This document shows positions 51,928-63,742 of a DNA stretch of 64,000 bases, piece by piece. How positions within the stretch are numbered: position 1 is the stretch's first letter; the number at the start of each line of letters is the position of its first letter. This DNA comes from Spiroplasma helicoides. Lineage in GTDB: Bacteria > Bacillota_I > Bacilli_A > Mycoplasmatales > Mycoplasmataceae. Both the position numbers and the translations under genes were made by a program. Under the pieces are notes generated by a model. It ran no database searches and had not been told where the DNA came from. It saw only the letters and a program-made list of their open reading frames with translations. The stretch covers positions 1,054,001 to 1,118,000 of the forward strand of contig NZ_CP017015.1 of NCBI RefSeq assembly GCF_001715535.1. Direction: 5' to 3'.

Positions 51928-54373
51928 TTTTTATTAAACCTCTTTTCACTTTATAGTTATAAGTAACATCTTGTTTTGCAGATAATTCATAAGAAATATC
52001 AAATGAGTGAATAACATTGTAAAAGTTATTTTTAAATATGCTTATATCTAAATTATTTACAGATTTTATAAAGTCCTCAATTAAAAGCATATATTGATCT
52101 TGCAATGACTCTAATCATTTTCTACTTTCTTTGATTGTTGATTTATTTAATTGTAATGCTTTTGTTAAATCTTCTAATTTGTTTTTATATTTTTGTATAA
52201 CTATATTTATTTTTTCTATTTTTACTTTCTCTTTTATTTTTTTTATCATAACTATTCTTTTTTCTTCTAGTAAGTTTATTTTTTTATGAATTAGTTCTTG
52301 ATTTTGCTCCATATTGAGAGATTTTATATACACACTTTCGAAACTTTTTATTCTAGTAAGGTTCTCTTTACTTAAAACTTTTTCTAAATTTGATTTTAAA
52401 CTTATTAAATCATTTTTATAATCTTTTTTTGTAGATTTAAACAAGCTTTGTAGTTTTCTAATAAGTGAAAAAGTTTCTTTTTTTTCATTTATTCTTTCTT
52501 CATAAAATAATATAACCAAAATCATAGAAGCTGCAATTGAGATGAAACATATTATCAAATACTCCACAGCGCTTAATCATCCTGAGTCAATAACAGCAGT
52601 TACCCTTAATAAACCAGCACCACCAACAGCACTAGCATTTAGACTAAAAAACCCTCTTATTAGTCCACCAACAGCACCTCCTATACAACCGTATATAAAA
52701 GGTTTACCTTTAGGTAAATTTACACTATAAATTATTGGCTCTGTAATTCCAAATAAACCTGCAGGTATTGATGAAATAGCTAAGTTTCTAACTTTATTAT
52801 TTTTTGATCTTATTGCAACCCCAATAGCAGCACCAACTTGACCCATAACAGCAAATGCCATTGTTAAGTAAAGTCCTGAATCGTTCCCTGTTGCATTAGT
52901 TGCTAATATAACAATATTTCCAATTACTGTGTGTACTCCTGTTAATACTAATATTTGTCATAAAAAACCTAGTAGTGCAGTACCTATTCCATAAGGAATA
53001 TAACCAAAATACTCTATTATTTTATATACACCTATTTCGATTAAACCAAATATAGGTCCCATTACAAAGAATATCGCCAAAACAGTTACAGCGTAAACTA
53101 GTAAATGTCTGAATACAATATCAACAGCAGCTGGCATTCAGTTTTTTACTCACTTATCTAAGTAAAAATAAATAAAGCCCGCAATAATCATGGGTAAGAC
53201 TGATGAATTATAAGCTTGTAATTTAACACTAAATGTACCTATAGTAAATAACTCTCAACTCATTCCGTTAAATAAGAAGTGAGAAGATAAAGTTAATCCA
53301 ATAAATATTCCCATTACACCATTACCTTTTAAATATACAATGGTTGAATAACAAAAATAAATACCAACTATTGATAAACCAGTTTGACAAAGTATATAAA
53401 CGACTCCCGATGCAATACTATAATCTGTTAAGTACTTTGGATTACTTCCATAAGATAATTTAACATCTTCAATTACATTACTTTGTATTAATATAGCTCT
53501 AATCGCAGTCATCAATCCAGCTGCCATCAATACAGGAATTACTGGAACCATTACACCAGATATAAACCCAAAAACAATTTCTTTAAAATTTTTTTTGTTT
53601 TTACCAAAACTTTTTTCTGTTTTAGAAGATTGAATTTTGCTTAACTCATCTTTAACTTTTACAACAACTCCACCAAAAATTATTTGTAACTCTTGTCCAT
53701 TTCAAATAACTCCTTTGACTTTATTAACTTTTTTTATAGCTTCAAGATCAACTAAACTTTTATCAACTATATCCATTCTCAATCTAGTCATACAATTATA
53801 AAAATTATTGTAGTTATTACTTGTACCAACATATTTGTTAATTTCTAAAGCAATGTTTTCAAATTGATTTTTATTAGATACAATTTGTTTTTCATAATTG
53901 ACTACTTCTTCAACATCAAAATACATATAGCCAATTTGCTCCCCTTGCTTAACCTCACCTGTTTTTTCTATGACAAATTTGTAATCTTTGTTTTCAGTAC
54001 TATCAAATACAATTGGCGTAACAAAGTCAATATTTTCATTGTCAATAACATTTATTTTTACAATTGATTTATTAATATCAACACTTTCATTTTCCCCAAC
54101 CATAAACGAAAAAGGTTTTCCATCTAATTTTACTGTATTCAGTCCCATATGAATTAACGCTATTGGTCCTTCATCAGATTTAATATAAAAAGCATGTTTT
54201 GTATGAAAAATTTGTGTTATTACAGATTTTTCAAAAATACTTTTTATATCAAAGGTTTTAGGTTCTATGTAAAAACCATCACCTAAGGCTTTTGTAGAAA
54301 ATACACCATCATTTAGTTTTTCGATTTCTTGTATATTTCCATCACATGGTGAGTAAATAATAATTTTCTTCAT
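51902..54373 (-). CDS. PTS permease EIIA-EIIB-EIIC with coiled-coil tail, 823 aa
   Basis: All three PTS domains in one chain, in A-B-C order. EIIA (1-155) has the paired His TKHAFYIKS (H60) and ALIHMGLNTV (H75, phosphorylated). EIIB (175-255) has the Cys in FYNCMTRLRM (C194). EIIC (~270-620) begins SGVMVPVIPVLMAAGLM and contains FGITEPIIYSVN and NLPKGKPFIYGCIGGA. The last ~200 residues are a Lys/Glu-rich coiled coil ending FYNVIHSFDISYELSAKQDVTYNY, a segment repeated in the 59818 permease. Beta-glucoside-type PTS usually run B-C-A, so the order is unusual. The start uses ATG 54373, eight bases after AGGAGG. Paired with the GH1 enzyme. Confidence 0.93.
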
Positions 54374-54525
54374 ATTCATTTCCTCCTATTCAAATTTTAT
54401 ATATTTAAAATATATAAACAATTTTATATGGATCAAATGAATACAAATGCAAAAATAGGAAACTCATTCATAAATTTGTTTTTAAAAATGAATAGAGGTA
54501 TCATATAAGTATAGGAAATGAATGA

Positions 54526-55293
54526 ATGAATTTACATAAGAAATTATTAGATGTATCTATTAACAGTGAAAATGAAGTTGATAAATCAATTGCCACAATA
54601 ATTTGTGATAACTTTAGATTTAGCAAGTTTTTAAAGATTAAAGATTTAGCCGATTGCTGTCATGTATCTCAGTCTACTATTACAAGGTTTTGTAATAGGT
54701 ATGGTTTAAATGGTTACAATGAATTAGTCACATTATTGAAGATGCAAAAAAAGGAGTTTTCATTAAATGGGGAATCTACATTTATAAACAAAAGTCCAGA
54801 TATGTCAAATAGCAATTTATTAATAGATGAATTAAAAGAATTAAATAACTACATCGATTTAATAAATGATATTACACAAAAATTATTTTTAGCTGAAAAT
54901 GTTTACATAGTTTCTAGTAGAGATATTAGCTGTATTATACGATCGTTTGTTGATTTTTTATTGTCAATAAATATAAATGTAATATATATTGAAAACCCAA
55001 TTCACCTTGTAAATATTGTTAAAAGCAATTTTAAAAATGAAGATATTTTGTTAACTTTTATATCAGGAACTGGAAATAACAAGATAATAGAAATAATTAG
55101 ACAAGTTTTTATGAAAATTAATTACAAGTATTGCTTTACTTCTACAAGGCAAAAAAGTAACTTTGCTAATTTTTTTGAAACTTTTTTAATATGAAATCAA
55201 AAAAATAATAAGAATAATTATTTTTATAGAAATCTTTTAGTGCAATATGTTATTTCTTTATTAACTATTTCAATTATCAAAAAAATAGACTAA
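54526..55293 (+). CDS. RpiR-family regulator, 255 aa
   Basis: HTH_6 domain: FLKIKDLADCCHVSQSTITRFCNRYGLNGY (recognition helix QSTITRFCNR). A SIS-type domain follows, with NVYIVSSRDISCIIRSFVDF and ILLTFISGTGNNKIIEI; the phosphate-binding signature is weak. A TGA Trp near the C-terminus extends it to TAA 55293. Three overlapping ATGs occur at 54518-54526; only the last opens this frame, with AGG about 10 bases before. Divergent from the PTS-GH1 operon and 22 bases ahead of the FGGY kinase, so it probably controls the PTS-GH1 pair. Confidence 0.88.
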
Positions 55294-55315
55294 ATAAGTG
55301 GAGGATATCTCGAAG

Positions 55316-56674
55316 ATGAATATCAGAAAAAATATTTATGTTTCAATAGATTTAGGAACAACTTTTACTAAAATATCTGTGTTTTCTAAAAGTTTAAAAA
55401 AGATGGAGGAAAATAATTTTCTAACACCTTATATTAAGTTTGGTGTGTTTGATATCGGGGATTTAGAAAGAAAATTAGAAATGTACTTATTAAACGTAAT
55501 TAAAAATTATGGTGATTTTAATATAAATTTAACATTTACTACTGCACACAACTCTTTGATTTTGTTAAATGAAAATAATCAAATCATATTCGCACCTATG
55601 AATATCCTATATGAGGATTTTGAGCTACTCAATGTAAGTTTGAATGATGCTATCCAATTAAACAAAATTACAGGTATGATATATGGTCATCACTTACCTT
55701 TAGCTAAATTATGTTTTATAAAAAATGACCCTAATTTTAAATTCGTTAATAAAATTCATACATTGAAAAGTTATTTGCTAAAAAAAATATTTAATATAGA
55801 TGGTATAGATTATTTAGAGGCGGCAGGTTTGGGGCTTTTGGATATTGAACAAAAATACTGATCTAAATGGTGTATAGAAAATTTTTTAAATTTTAGCTAC
55901 GATGTTTTATTATACAAACTTCCAAATTTAAAAACAGAGAATGAGGTTTTTGAAATTATTTGAAACAATAAAACTATTAATATTACTTTGGGTTTGGTGG
56001 ATGGTTTTGCGGCACACTATTATTCTAAATGTGTTTTAAATTCTGATATATTATCTATAAATATAGGAACTACAAGTGCATGTAGAATAAACACAGATAG
56101 CCAAATTTATAATCGAGATAATTTTAGAATGTTGACCAATTTTTTAAAAATTACAGGTTATGCAAATAATAATGGTGGAAATAACTTATATGAGTATGCA
56201 AAAATAAACAATATAGAAATGAATTACAATAATTTTGAAAATGCTGTTAAGTTAATTAAAAAAGAAAATTTTTACTACCCTAATATTTATAAAGAAAGGT
56301 TTTATTTAGAACAAAAAAACGAAGATTTAAGAAAATTAAAAAATGAAAATTTAAGTTTAGAATCTGTGTCCTTAGGTATACTATTCAAAATAATTTATCA
56401 ATCTAATTTACTGTTAGACTTAAATAATGATGTAAAAGTTTTTGTAAGTGGAGGATTTTTTAATAATGTTTTTTTATTAAAAGTATTAAGTTCAATATTA
56501 AAAAAAGACATTTATGTTTGTCAAGATAATATATCACAACTTGGAGCAATACTATATTCTTGACCAGATGTTAAACATCATTGTCAAAATAACTTTGAAA
56601 AAATTGTTTATAAAAAATTGTTTTATATAAACAATTTATATGAGGAATGATTAAAGGCGAATAATTTAAGTTAA
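55316..56674 (+). CDS. FGGY-like carbohydrate kinase, 452 aa
   Basis: Actin-fold sugar kinase. The phosphate-1 loop is YVSIDLGTTFTKISVFS at the N-terminus, phosphate-2 is SINIGTTSACRINT, and the adenosine motif is VFVSGGFFNNVFLL. The catalytic Asp is likely in LVDGFAAHYYSK. Shorter than typical FGGY kinases (~500) and divergent, so the substrate (gluconate, xylulose, glycerol-type) cannot be named. GGAGG lies 11 bases before the ATG at 55316; an in-frame GTG just upstream overlaps that site and is not used. Co-transcribed with the preceding regulator; 116 bases before the GntR gene. Confidence 0.8.
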
Positions 56675-56790
56675 TTAATAACGAATGTTTTTCATTTAAT
56701 TTAAACAATACTAAAGTTAAATAAAATATAATACAGTACACAAATAATTCATAGCTATAAAATAATTATTAAAATTGGAGGCATTTATTT

Positions 56791-57462
56791 ATGAATAAAG
56801 AGAATGAAATATACAAACTTTTAGAAGGTGAATTATATGATGGTATTTTTGAAAACGGAGATAAATTTTATTCAGAAAATCAATTAGTTATAAAATATAA
56901 AATAAGTAGACTAACAGCAAGAAATGTTTTAAAAAAAATGGAAAAAGCAAACTTTATCAAATCCAAAAAAGCTGTTGGTTATTTTGTGAATGAAAAAATT
57001 TTTTGAAACAAAGGAACTAGTTGAAACAAAAAAACAGATGGCGTGAGAAATAGCGAGGTAGAATTCTTAAAAGTTGATTTAGATGATTTTTTTAAAATTA
57101 AATTTAACTTAGATCCAAAAGAGTTTTATTCTTTTTTAAAAAAACGTTTAAACAATGGACTCGTTTATTCTTATTCTATTATTTGAATAAATAGAAAGCT
57201 TGTGGGGGAACTTAACAAAGATAGTTGAAATATTTCAACTTTAGATATACTAAAATCAAAAAATGAATTTGATTGTTCGTTAAATATCATTAAAATGTGT
57301 AAAGAAACATCCCTAGACAAAAAAATTTTAGAAATTGATACAAATGGTTTCATACCAATTAAATATAGTATTATACAAAATACCGATTTTGAGTTTATTC
57401 AACTTTCAATAGAAAAATATAACCCATTATTTTTTGAACATAATTTTATACAAAATCTTTAA
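56791..57462 (+). CDS. GntR-family regulator (HutC/UTRA type), 223 aa
   Basis: Winged helix: IYKLLEGELYDGIFENGDKF, then YSENQLVIKYKISRLTARNVLKKMEKANFIKSKKAVGYFV is the GntR DNA-binding domain. The C-terminal half resembles a UTRA effector domain: EVEFLKVDLDDFFK, VYSYSIIWINRKLVGELNK, FEFIQLSIEKYNPLFFEHNF. Three TGA Trp codons. GGAGG precedes the ATG. It ends in its own terminator and lies directly before the GH31-PTS pair, so it probably represses that pair and is released by a phosphorylated sugar. Confidence 0.9.
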
Positions 57463-57492
57463 ATTACTTGTTATAACAAGTAATTTTTTGTT
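57461..57492 (+). terminator. Terminator of the GntR gene
   Basis: AAATTACTTGTT / AACAAGTAATTT stem with TTTTTT after it; the stop codon of the regulator is within two bases. Confidence 0.85.
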
Positions 57493-57529
57493 TTACCTAT
57501 AAATATAATTGAAGTATTAAGGAGGATTT

Positions 57530-59806
57530 ATGATAAAAAGTAATTTAAATAAAAATATGATTAAGTTTCAAATTTCTGAAAAAGAAAAAATATTCACAAT
57601 TGATAGTAGTTATCATGTCGCAACAGCAATAAGCGATTGTTGGAAAACAGATAATTCAATTTGATTAGAAACAACTTTAACAAGTTATCAAAAAGCTTAT
57701 ATTATTGTAACAGAAGACGTTTCAGGTACAATTAATGTTCGTTATACACAAAAACAATGAGCTGAAAATAGATATGCTGATAACTTATATAATAAAATCA
57801 CAAAAAAAGATTTAGACTTTAGTTTAGACGGGGATATATACTCTATATCTTTAAAAGATAAAAAAACCTTAAAAGTAAATAAAAAAACAATGAGTTTTAT
57901 TATCTTAAATGATAAAGATGAGGTTATTTTAGAAAACAGTTTAAGAAAAGGATATGATTTTCTAGAGGGATATATAAGCCCCCCTATTGGCTTTAAACAA
58001 ATCGAAAATGATGTCAAAAAACCTTTTATATCATTTGAATTAAAAAATGATGAATTAATTTATGGTTTAGGTGAAAAATATAAACCCCTAGTAAAAAATG
58101 GAATTGAGACAAATGTTTTCAATGTCGACCCTTCTAGCACTTGCAACCACAATCTAGCATATGGAGGTATCCCATTTATTTTATCTAATAAAAATTATGG
58201 TATATTAGTAAATTCAGGGCATAAAACAACTTTTGAAATTGGTTCCCCTGTTTCAGACTCAATTTCTATAATGGTGGATGAAGAACATTTGGACTTATTT
58301 ATATTTTTTGGAGAAAATGTCAAAGATGTTGTTTCTAACTATACTTCATTAACCGGAAGAATAACAGGAGTCCCAGATGAGGCTTATGGGATTTGATTGA
58401 ATCGTTTATATTATCACAATAAAAAAGAGTTATTTACAGAAATAGAAAATGCAGAAAAACATAATTATCCGTTAGATGTAATAACTTTGGACCCTAAATG
58501 AATAAAAAACAGATACACCAAAACTTGTAACTTTGATTTTAATGATGAAGCTTTTGGACCGTTTAAAGAACTTTTAAACGAAGTGCATCAACATAAAATA
58601 AAAATGTGTTTTTGAATTAACCCATACATCCAAGTTGATAATTCTGAAAATGCTCAGTACTTATTAAAAAATAATTTACTAGTTAATTCTTGTAAAAAAG
58701 AGGAAAAATTTGCTCATCCTTGATCTGGTATTGATAAACATATTGAGGGTGCAGGTTTGGTTGACTTTACAAATCCCTCAGCTTATCAATGATACAAAGA
58801 TAAAGTTAAATATCTATTAGAAAACGGTGTTGATTTTATAAAAACAGATTATGGTGATGGTTTACCGGAAGAAGCTATTATGTACAATGGTTGCAAAGGA
58901 AATGAATTTAAACAATATTATGCTTACCTATACTTAAAGTCAACTTATGAAGCAACACAGGAATATTTTGGTTCAGATAAAGGATTTGTACTATCTAGAC
59001 CTGCATTTATAGGAACACAAAAATTTGTTGGTAAGTGATCTGGAGATGCTGTTCAATCATTTAGTGAACTAAAACTTCATTTATTAGCAGGTTTATCATT
59101 ATCTCTAAGTGGTAATGTTATGTGAGGGACAGATATTGGTGGATTTCAACCATCGCACAAAACTGAAAAAGATTTATACATAAGATGAACTCAACTTGGT
59201 ATGTTTACACCTTTTTCTAGATATCATGGAATTGGACCAAGAGAACCATGATATTTTGGAGAAAATGAATTAAACATTTCTAGAAAATATGCAGAAATTA
59301 AAAAACAGCTTTTGCCTTATTACAAGGTTTGTGAAAATGAAGCTATTGAAAAAGGTTTACCAATTATGAGACCGCTAATAATGGAGTTTCAAGATGACTT
59401 TATAGCATCAAAAATTGATGATCAATATATGATTGGTGAATCAATTATGGTAGCACCAATACTAACAAATAATACTTATAAAAGACAAGTTTACTTCCCT
59501 AAAGGTGAGTGAGTTGACTTCTTTGATCAAAATAAAAAATATGAAGGTAATAAATCATACTGAATTGAAACACCATTAGACAAAATAAATGTTTTTGTTA
59601 AACAAAACTCAGTTTTACCTATTTTTAAAGTTGGGAATTATAAATTTAGCGATATAGAAAATAACGAAATAGAGTTCAAAGTATATGGTAAACCAAAAGT
59701 GGAAAAAGCCTGTTTCAAATTAAATGAATCAGAAAACACATATAAATTAGTTAATGAAAAAGTTGAGTATAAAGGTTTATTCAAACACTTTATAACTAAA
59801 GTTTAG
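57530..59806 (+). CDS. GH31 alpha-glucosidase/alpha-xylosidase, 758 aa
   Basis: Glycoside hydrolase family 31 barrel. FIKTDYGDGLPEEA holds the nucleophile D440. KWSGDAVQSF holds the acid/base D506. MWGTDIGGF and FTPFSRYHGIGPREPW follow as in YicI-type enzymes. The N-terminal beta domain has LIYGLGEKYKPL. The order of motifs and the KTDYG context are closer to YicI alpha-xylosidase than to MalA, but Mollicute members may act on 6-phospho sugars delivered by the PTS. Length normal (~760). AAGGAGGA precedes the ATG. It ends 11 bases before the downstream PTS gene, whose ribosome binding site follows the TAG. Confidence 0.92.
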
Positions 59807-59817
59807 AAAGGAGCAGT

Positions 59818-62322
59818 ATGGATAAAAAAGTAGATATATTTTCACCTTGTGATGGATCTGTGGACGAAATTATAAATATGAAAGATGGAGTCTTTAGTGA
59901 AAAAATGCTTGGTGATGGTTTTTATTTAAAACCTAGTAACAATACTTTTAGCTCTCCTTTAGATGAAGGTTGATTAGAAAACGTTTTTGAAACTAAGCAT
60001 GCTTTTCACTTTAAAAACTCTGATGGAATAATTGTTCTTATGCATATTGGGTTGGATACAGTTAAATTAAATGGAGCTGGCTTTAATGTCATTCATAATG
60101 TTAAGGAAAAAGTCAACAAAGAAACAAACATAGTAGAAATAGATAGAGAATTTTTAACTTCTAAAAATGTTGATTTAAATACCCCTCTTGTGTTTGAAAT
60201 TGAAAATGATGATTATAAAATAAATTTTGTAAAAAAAGGTAATGTTAAAAAAGGAGAAAAAATAGCAGAGCTGATTCTAAATATTTCAGAAAAGAAAAAA
60301 GATATCTTATCTAGTCTAAATGTTAAAAATAAATTTGAAGAAGCTGCAGAAGTTATTGAAAAATCAGTAGGTTCTTACTTAAATGTTAAAAAGTCCTTCA
60401 ACTGTATGACTAGATTTAGACTAATTGTCAAAGATAAGTCTTTAATTGATGAAAAAGAAATAAAAAATTTAAGCCTTGTAAAAGGAATCAATTGAAGTGG
60501 TGAAGAGTTACAAATAATTATTGGTGGAGATGCATACAAAGTTAGAGAAGCTTTTCAAAATTTTACTAATAAATTAACTAAAAAAATCTCTGACAAAAGT
60601 GTCAAAAAAACTAGTTTAAAACAAAAAGTTTTAGGTTTTATTTCAGGAGTTATAATTCCAGTACTACCCATCATGATTACCGCCGGGTTGCTTAAAGCAC
60701 TTCAGGCTGTACTAGAACAAACAAAGGCTATACAAAAAGTGAGCATTAGTATGAAACCTGGAGACATATCCAAATTAATTACTGATTATGATTTAGGATC
60801 AGCAATAGTATTTATAATTGCAAATATAGGTCTTGCATTTTTAGGTGTAGCATTTGTGATATCAACCGTTAATTATTTTAAAGGTAATATTTACATTGCA
60901 TTATTTATTGGAATAACACTTATGAATCCATATCTTACTGGTGGATTGAGTTGAGAATTATTTAAAATCGGAGATGTTAGCATAAAAGTTCAATCATATG
61001 CTACATCAATAATACCAATGGTGTTTGCAGGAATTTTATATATTTATTTAGATAAATGGATAAAAATGTGAATGCCTGCTACTGTTGATATAATTTTTAG
61101 ACCACTACTTGCCTACTTACTAACTGTATTGCCAGTAATATTTGTAATGGGTCCAATTTTAGGAATTATAGAATCAGGTATTTATTATGCAATGACTTGA
61201 ATAGGAAATATTCCTTATGGGTTTGGTGCAGCAATTTTCTCATTTGCTTGACAATTCTTAGTAATAACCGGATTACACACTGCAATAAATGGTTTTATAA
61301 ATTTGGGTATTGCAAATAATCAACCCTCAGTACTTGGACTTTGTTTCACCCTAACTGTGTTTGCACAAATGGGTGCAGGATTAGGAATGCTACTTAGAAC
61401 TAAAAATTCAAATTCTAAAAAAGCTATTTTAGCGGCATTACCTGCGACTTGGTTTGGAATAACTGAGCCTATATTATACGGTTCTACATTACCAAAATTT
61501 AGACCTTTCTTAATGGGATGTATTGGAGCTGGTATTGGTGGATTGTTTATTGGTATTACACCAGCAACAAGTTATACTGTTTCGGCCGGAGGTATCTTTG
61601 CGGTGCTAAGAGTTGTTGAAGGTGGATGACTACAAGTTGGATTATATGTATTGTCATGATTTATAACAATTGGTGCTTCAATGTTATTAACTATTTTATT
61701 TTATAAAGAAAGAAATAGTGAAACAAGTGAAACTAAAAAGGTTAATAAATTACTTGTTAAAATATATGCTAACTGGAAATCTATCAACACAAAAGAAAGT
61801 AGAACAATACTAAATGATAAATTAAATAAGGTTAAAAATTTATTAAATTCTGAAAACTTAAAAAAAATTAAAGAATTAGATAAATTGATGTGTGCATATC
61901 AAAAAGTTGAAGTTAGCATAAAAACTAAAAAAGAGAAAAATGATAGCAGAATCGATTTACTAATAAAAAAAGCTAGAAGATGTCAAGAAAAAAATAATTT
62001 GTCAAAATTAAAAGTTATAAATGATAAATATATAAAACTTTCTGAAGTTCAAAATCTAGATCTTTTAAATAAGTTAGAGTTATTAAAAAAAGAAAAACTT
62101 GAGTTAGAAAATCAAGTTAATGATATACAAGAAAATTATATAAAAGTAGCTCAAAGTTTATTGTCTGAAATTGCAAAAGAAATAAATCATCCATTTATAA
62201 TAAACTTACAAATGGCATACTTCAATGCAATACACTCATACGACATAAGTTACATGTTAACAGAAAAACAAGATGTTGATACAAAATATTCAAATTACAA
62301 AATATTGAGTGTAAATAAATAA
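59818..62322 (+). CDS. PTS permease EIIA-EIIB-EIIC with coiled-coil tail, 834 aa
   Basis: Paralogue of the 51902 permease. EIIA has TKHAFHFKNS (H61) and VLMHIGLDTVKL (H76). EIIB has the Cys in FNCMTRFRL (C196). EIIC starts SGVIIPVLPIMITAGLL and contains TWFGITEPILYGSTLPKFRPF. The C-terminal ~200 residues (from about FYKERNSETSE) are a charged coiled coil that ends FNAIHSYDISYMLTEKQDVD, matching the end of the other permease. A-B-C order again. AAAGGAG precedes the ATG 12 bases away. It imports and phosphorylates the substrate of the GH31 enzyme encoded just upstream. Confidence 0.92.
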
Positions 62323-62338
62323 AATTTAAATTTGTATA

Positions 62339-62376
62339 AAAGCAGCTAAATCCATGTTATTAAAGCTGTTTTTTTT
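62339..62376 (+). terminator. Terminator of the GH31-PTS transcript
   Basis: CAGCT / AGCTG stem (with weaker outer pairs AAAG...GTTT) around AAATCCATGTTATTAA, followed by eight T, 16 bases after the PTS stop. Confidence 0.7.
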
Positions 62377-62726
62377 ATTGTTTAATTTACCTTTAGACTC
62401 TTTTATTTTTGGAAAATTTTAAAAATTTTTAATACAACTTTAAATAAGGCTGTATTTACCTTTAGGTTTCTTATACCTATATAAAACAATTTGATATTAA
62501 TTATAAAATTACTTATCCCTTTTTTGGATAATTCTAAATAAAATATTAAATTTATTATTGTATATGTAAGTAGTTATCTTGTTAAATAATTAATTTGTAG
62601 AAACTTAAAAATATTTTTACTCATATCTACAATTTATCAAAATTCATTATCTTTTTTATTTTTTTCTTTATAGTCGTTCACACTCCATTTATAAATGTGA
62701 TATATTTTTATTGGGAGAAAAAACAT
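62377..62726. other. AT-rich intergenic region
   Basis: 350 bases without a gene. It contains a perfect 12-base palindrome CATTTATAAATG (62686-62697) near the likely promoter of the next gene, and GGGAG before its ATG. Nothing else recognised. Confidence 0.55.
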
Positions 62727-63200
62727 ATGAAAAAAGAAATTATTTGATTAGTGTCAAGTTATTTTATGTTATTTGTAGTTACATTAGGAATTGGATATGC
62801 AATTTTTCATAATGATCCTGTTAAAGAAACAGCAAAGAATATTACAAACATAAATATTAGCAATGTAAATTATAGCGAATCTAGTAAAAGGTTAAACATG
62901 ATAAATGATAAAGAATATAACCTATTAGATATTGATAATTATTATGATATAGTTTCACATGACTATAAAATTTCAGCTCACGGTATTGCTTCAGGATACA
63001 CACAAAATAATGGCAGTAAACTGGATGCCTCTTATTTTTCAGACTTTGTTACTTTTCAATATAGAGAAAATAAATGAAAACTAGTTTTTTGCAACACTGG
63101 TAGTTATGCATATGATTATGGTTGAATTGATTATTCAATATTAATAGATAATCAAAAAGGTCTTCACTATAATTCAAATGTGATTAGAATGTATTACTAA
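62727..63200 (+). CDS. Single-pass membrane-anchored protein, 157 aa
   Basis: MKKEIIWLVSSYFMLFVVTL forms one N-terminal helix (uncleaved anchor or signal, no lipobox Cys). A polar domain with many Tyr/Asn residues follows (NYYDIVSHDYKISAHGIASGY, ASYFSDFVTFQYRENKWKLV, SYAYDYGWIDYSI). Three TGA Trp codons. GGGAG lies 10 bases before the ATG. It has its own terminator, so it is a one-gene unit. Family not recognised; the fold looks like a small extracytoplasmic beta domain. Confidence 0.78.
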
Positions 63201-63221
63201 TTTTAGTTAATATTCAAATAA

Positions 63222-63255
63222 CAAAAAAACTCTAAAATAATTTTAGAGTTTTTTT
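63222..63255. terminator. Bidirectional terminator
   Basis: AAAAACTCTAAAAT / ATTTTAGAGTTTTT stem with T/A runs on both sides, between convergent genes. Confidence 0.85.
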
Positions 63256-63282
63256 GTATATAAACTTAAAAAACTTATAATT

Positions 63283-63696
63283 TTATTTAGAAATATAAAA
63301 TTTCTCTATTAAGCAAAATAAATCATATGTTTCTCTTTTAACACAACCCAAATTTAGCATAACGTTGACTATATTCTGCACATTTTCTATTATATACTCA
63401 TTACTCATAATTCCTTTATGTGATTCTTTAATTACATAATAATTTTCATAAAAAAATATAAAATAGCTCTTTAAAAAATCTACATAACATTCATCTTCTT
63501 TAGTATAATTTTCCATAAGTGATTTTTTATGGATAAAAAATCTTAAATCTATTATGTCTCTGGTTTCTTTACTCATACGATCAATAAACTCAGCAAAAGC
63601 TTTATCGAAAGCTTTTATTTTATCAACTTTTTCTTTGGCTTTAAATCCAAAATATAATCCTGTAGCTCCTAATGCTAATCAATCTATTCAAGACAT
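63283..63696 (-). CDS. Hypothetical protein with N-terminal membrane helix, 137 aa
   Basis: MSWIDWLALGATGLYFGFKA is a short membrane anchor with two TGA Trp codons. A helical cytoplasmic domain follows (KEKVDKIKAFDKAFAEFIDR, LMENYTKEDECYVDFLKSYF, NIVNVMLNLGCVKRETYDLF). AAGGAAG precedes the ATG at 63696. The standard-code ORF would start 40 residues later at an internal Met. It follows the partial gene at 63738 on the same strand, with a hairpin between. Not recognised. Confidence 0.72.
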
Positions 63697-63708
63697 TATT
63701 GCTTCCTT

Positions 63709-63742
63709 TCTTAAGATAAGTTTATAAAAAACTTATCTTAAT
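63709..63742. terminator. Perfect hairpin between the two last genes
   Basis: TTAAGATAAGTTT / AAACTTATCTTAA, 13-bp stem. On the plus strand a T-rich tail follows, but on the minus strand there is no clear T run after it. It may therefore be an RNA-stability or attenuator element for the minus-strand pair. Confidence 0.55.
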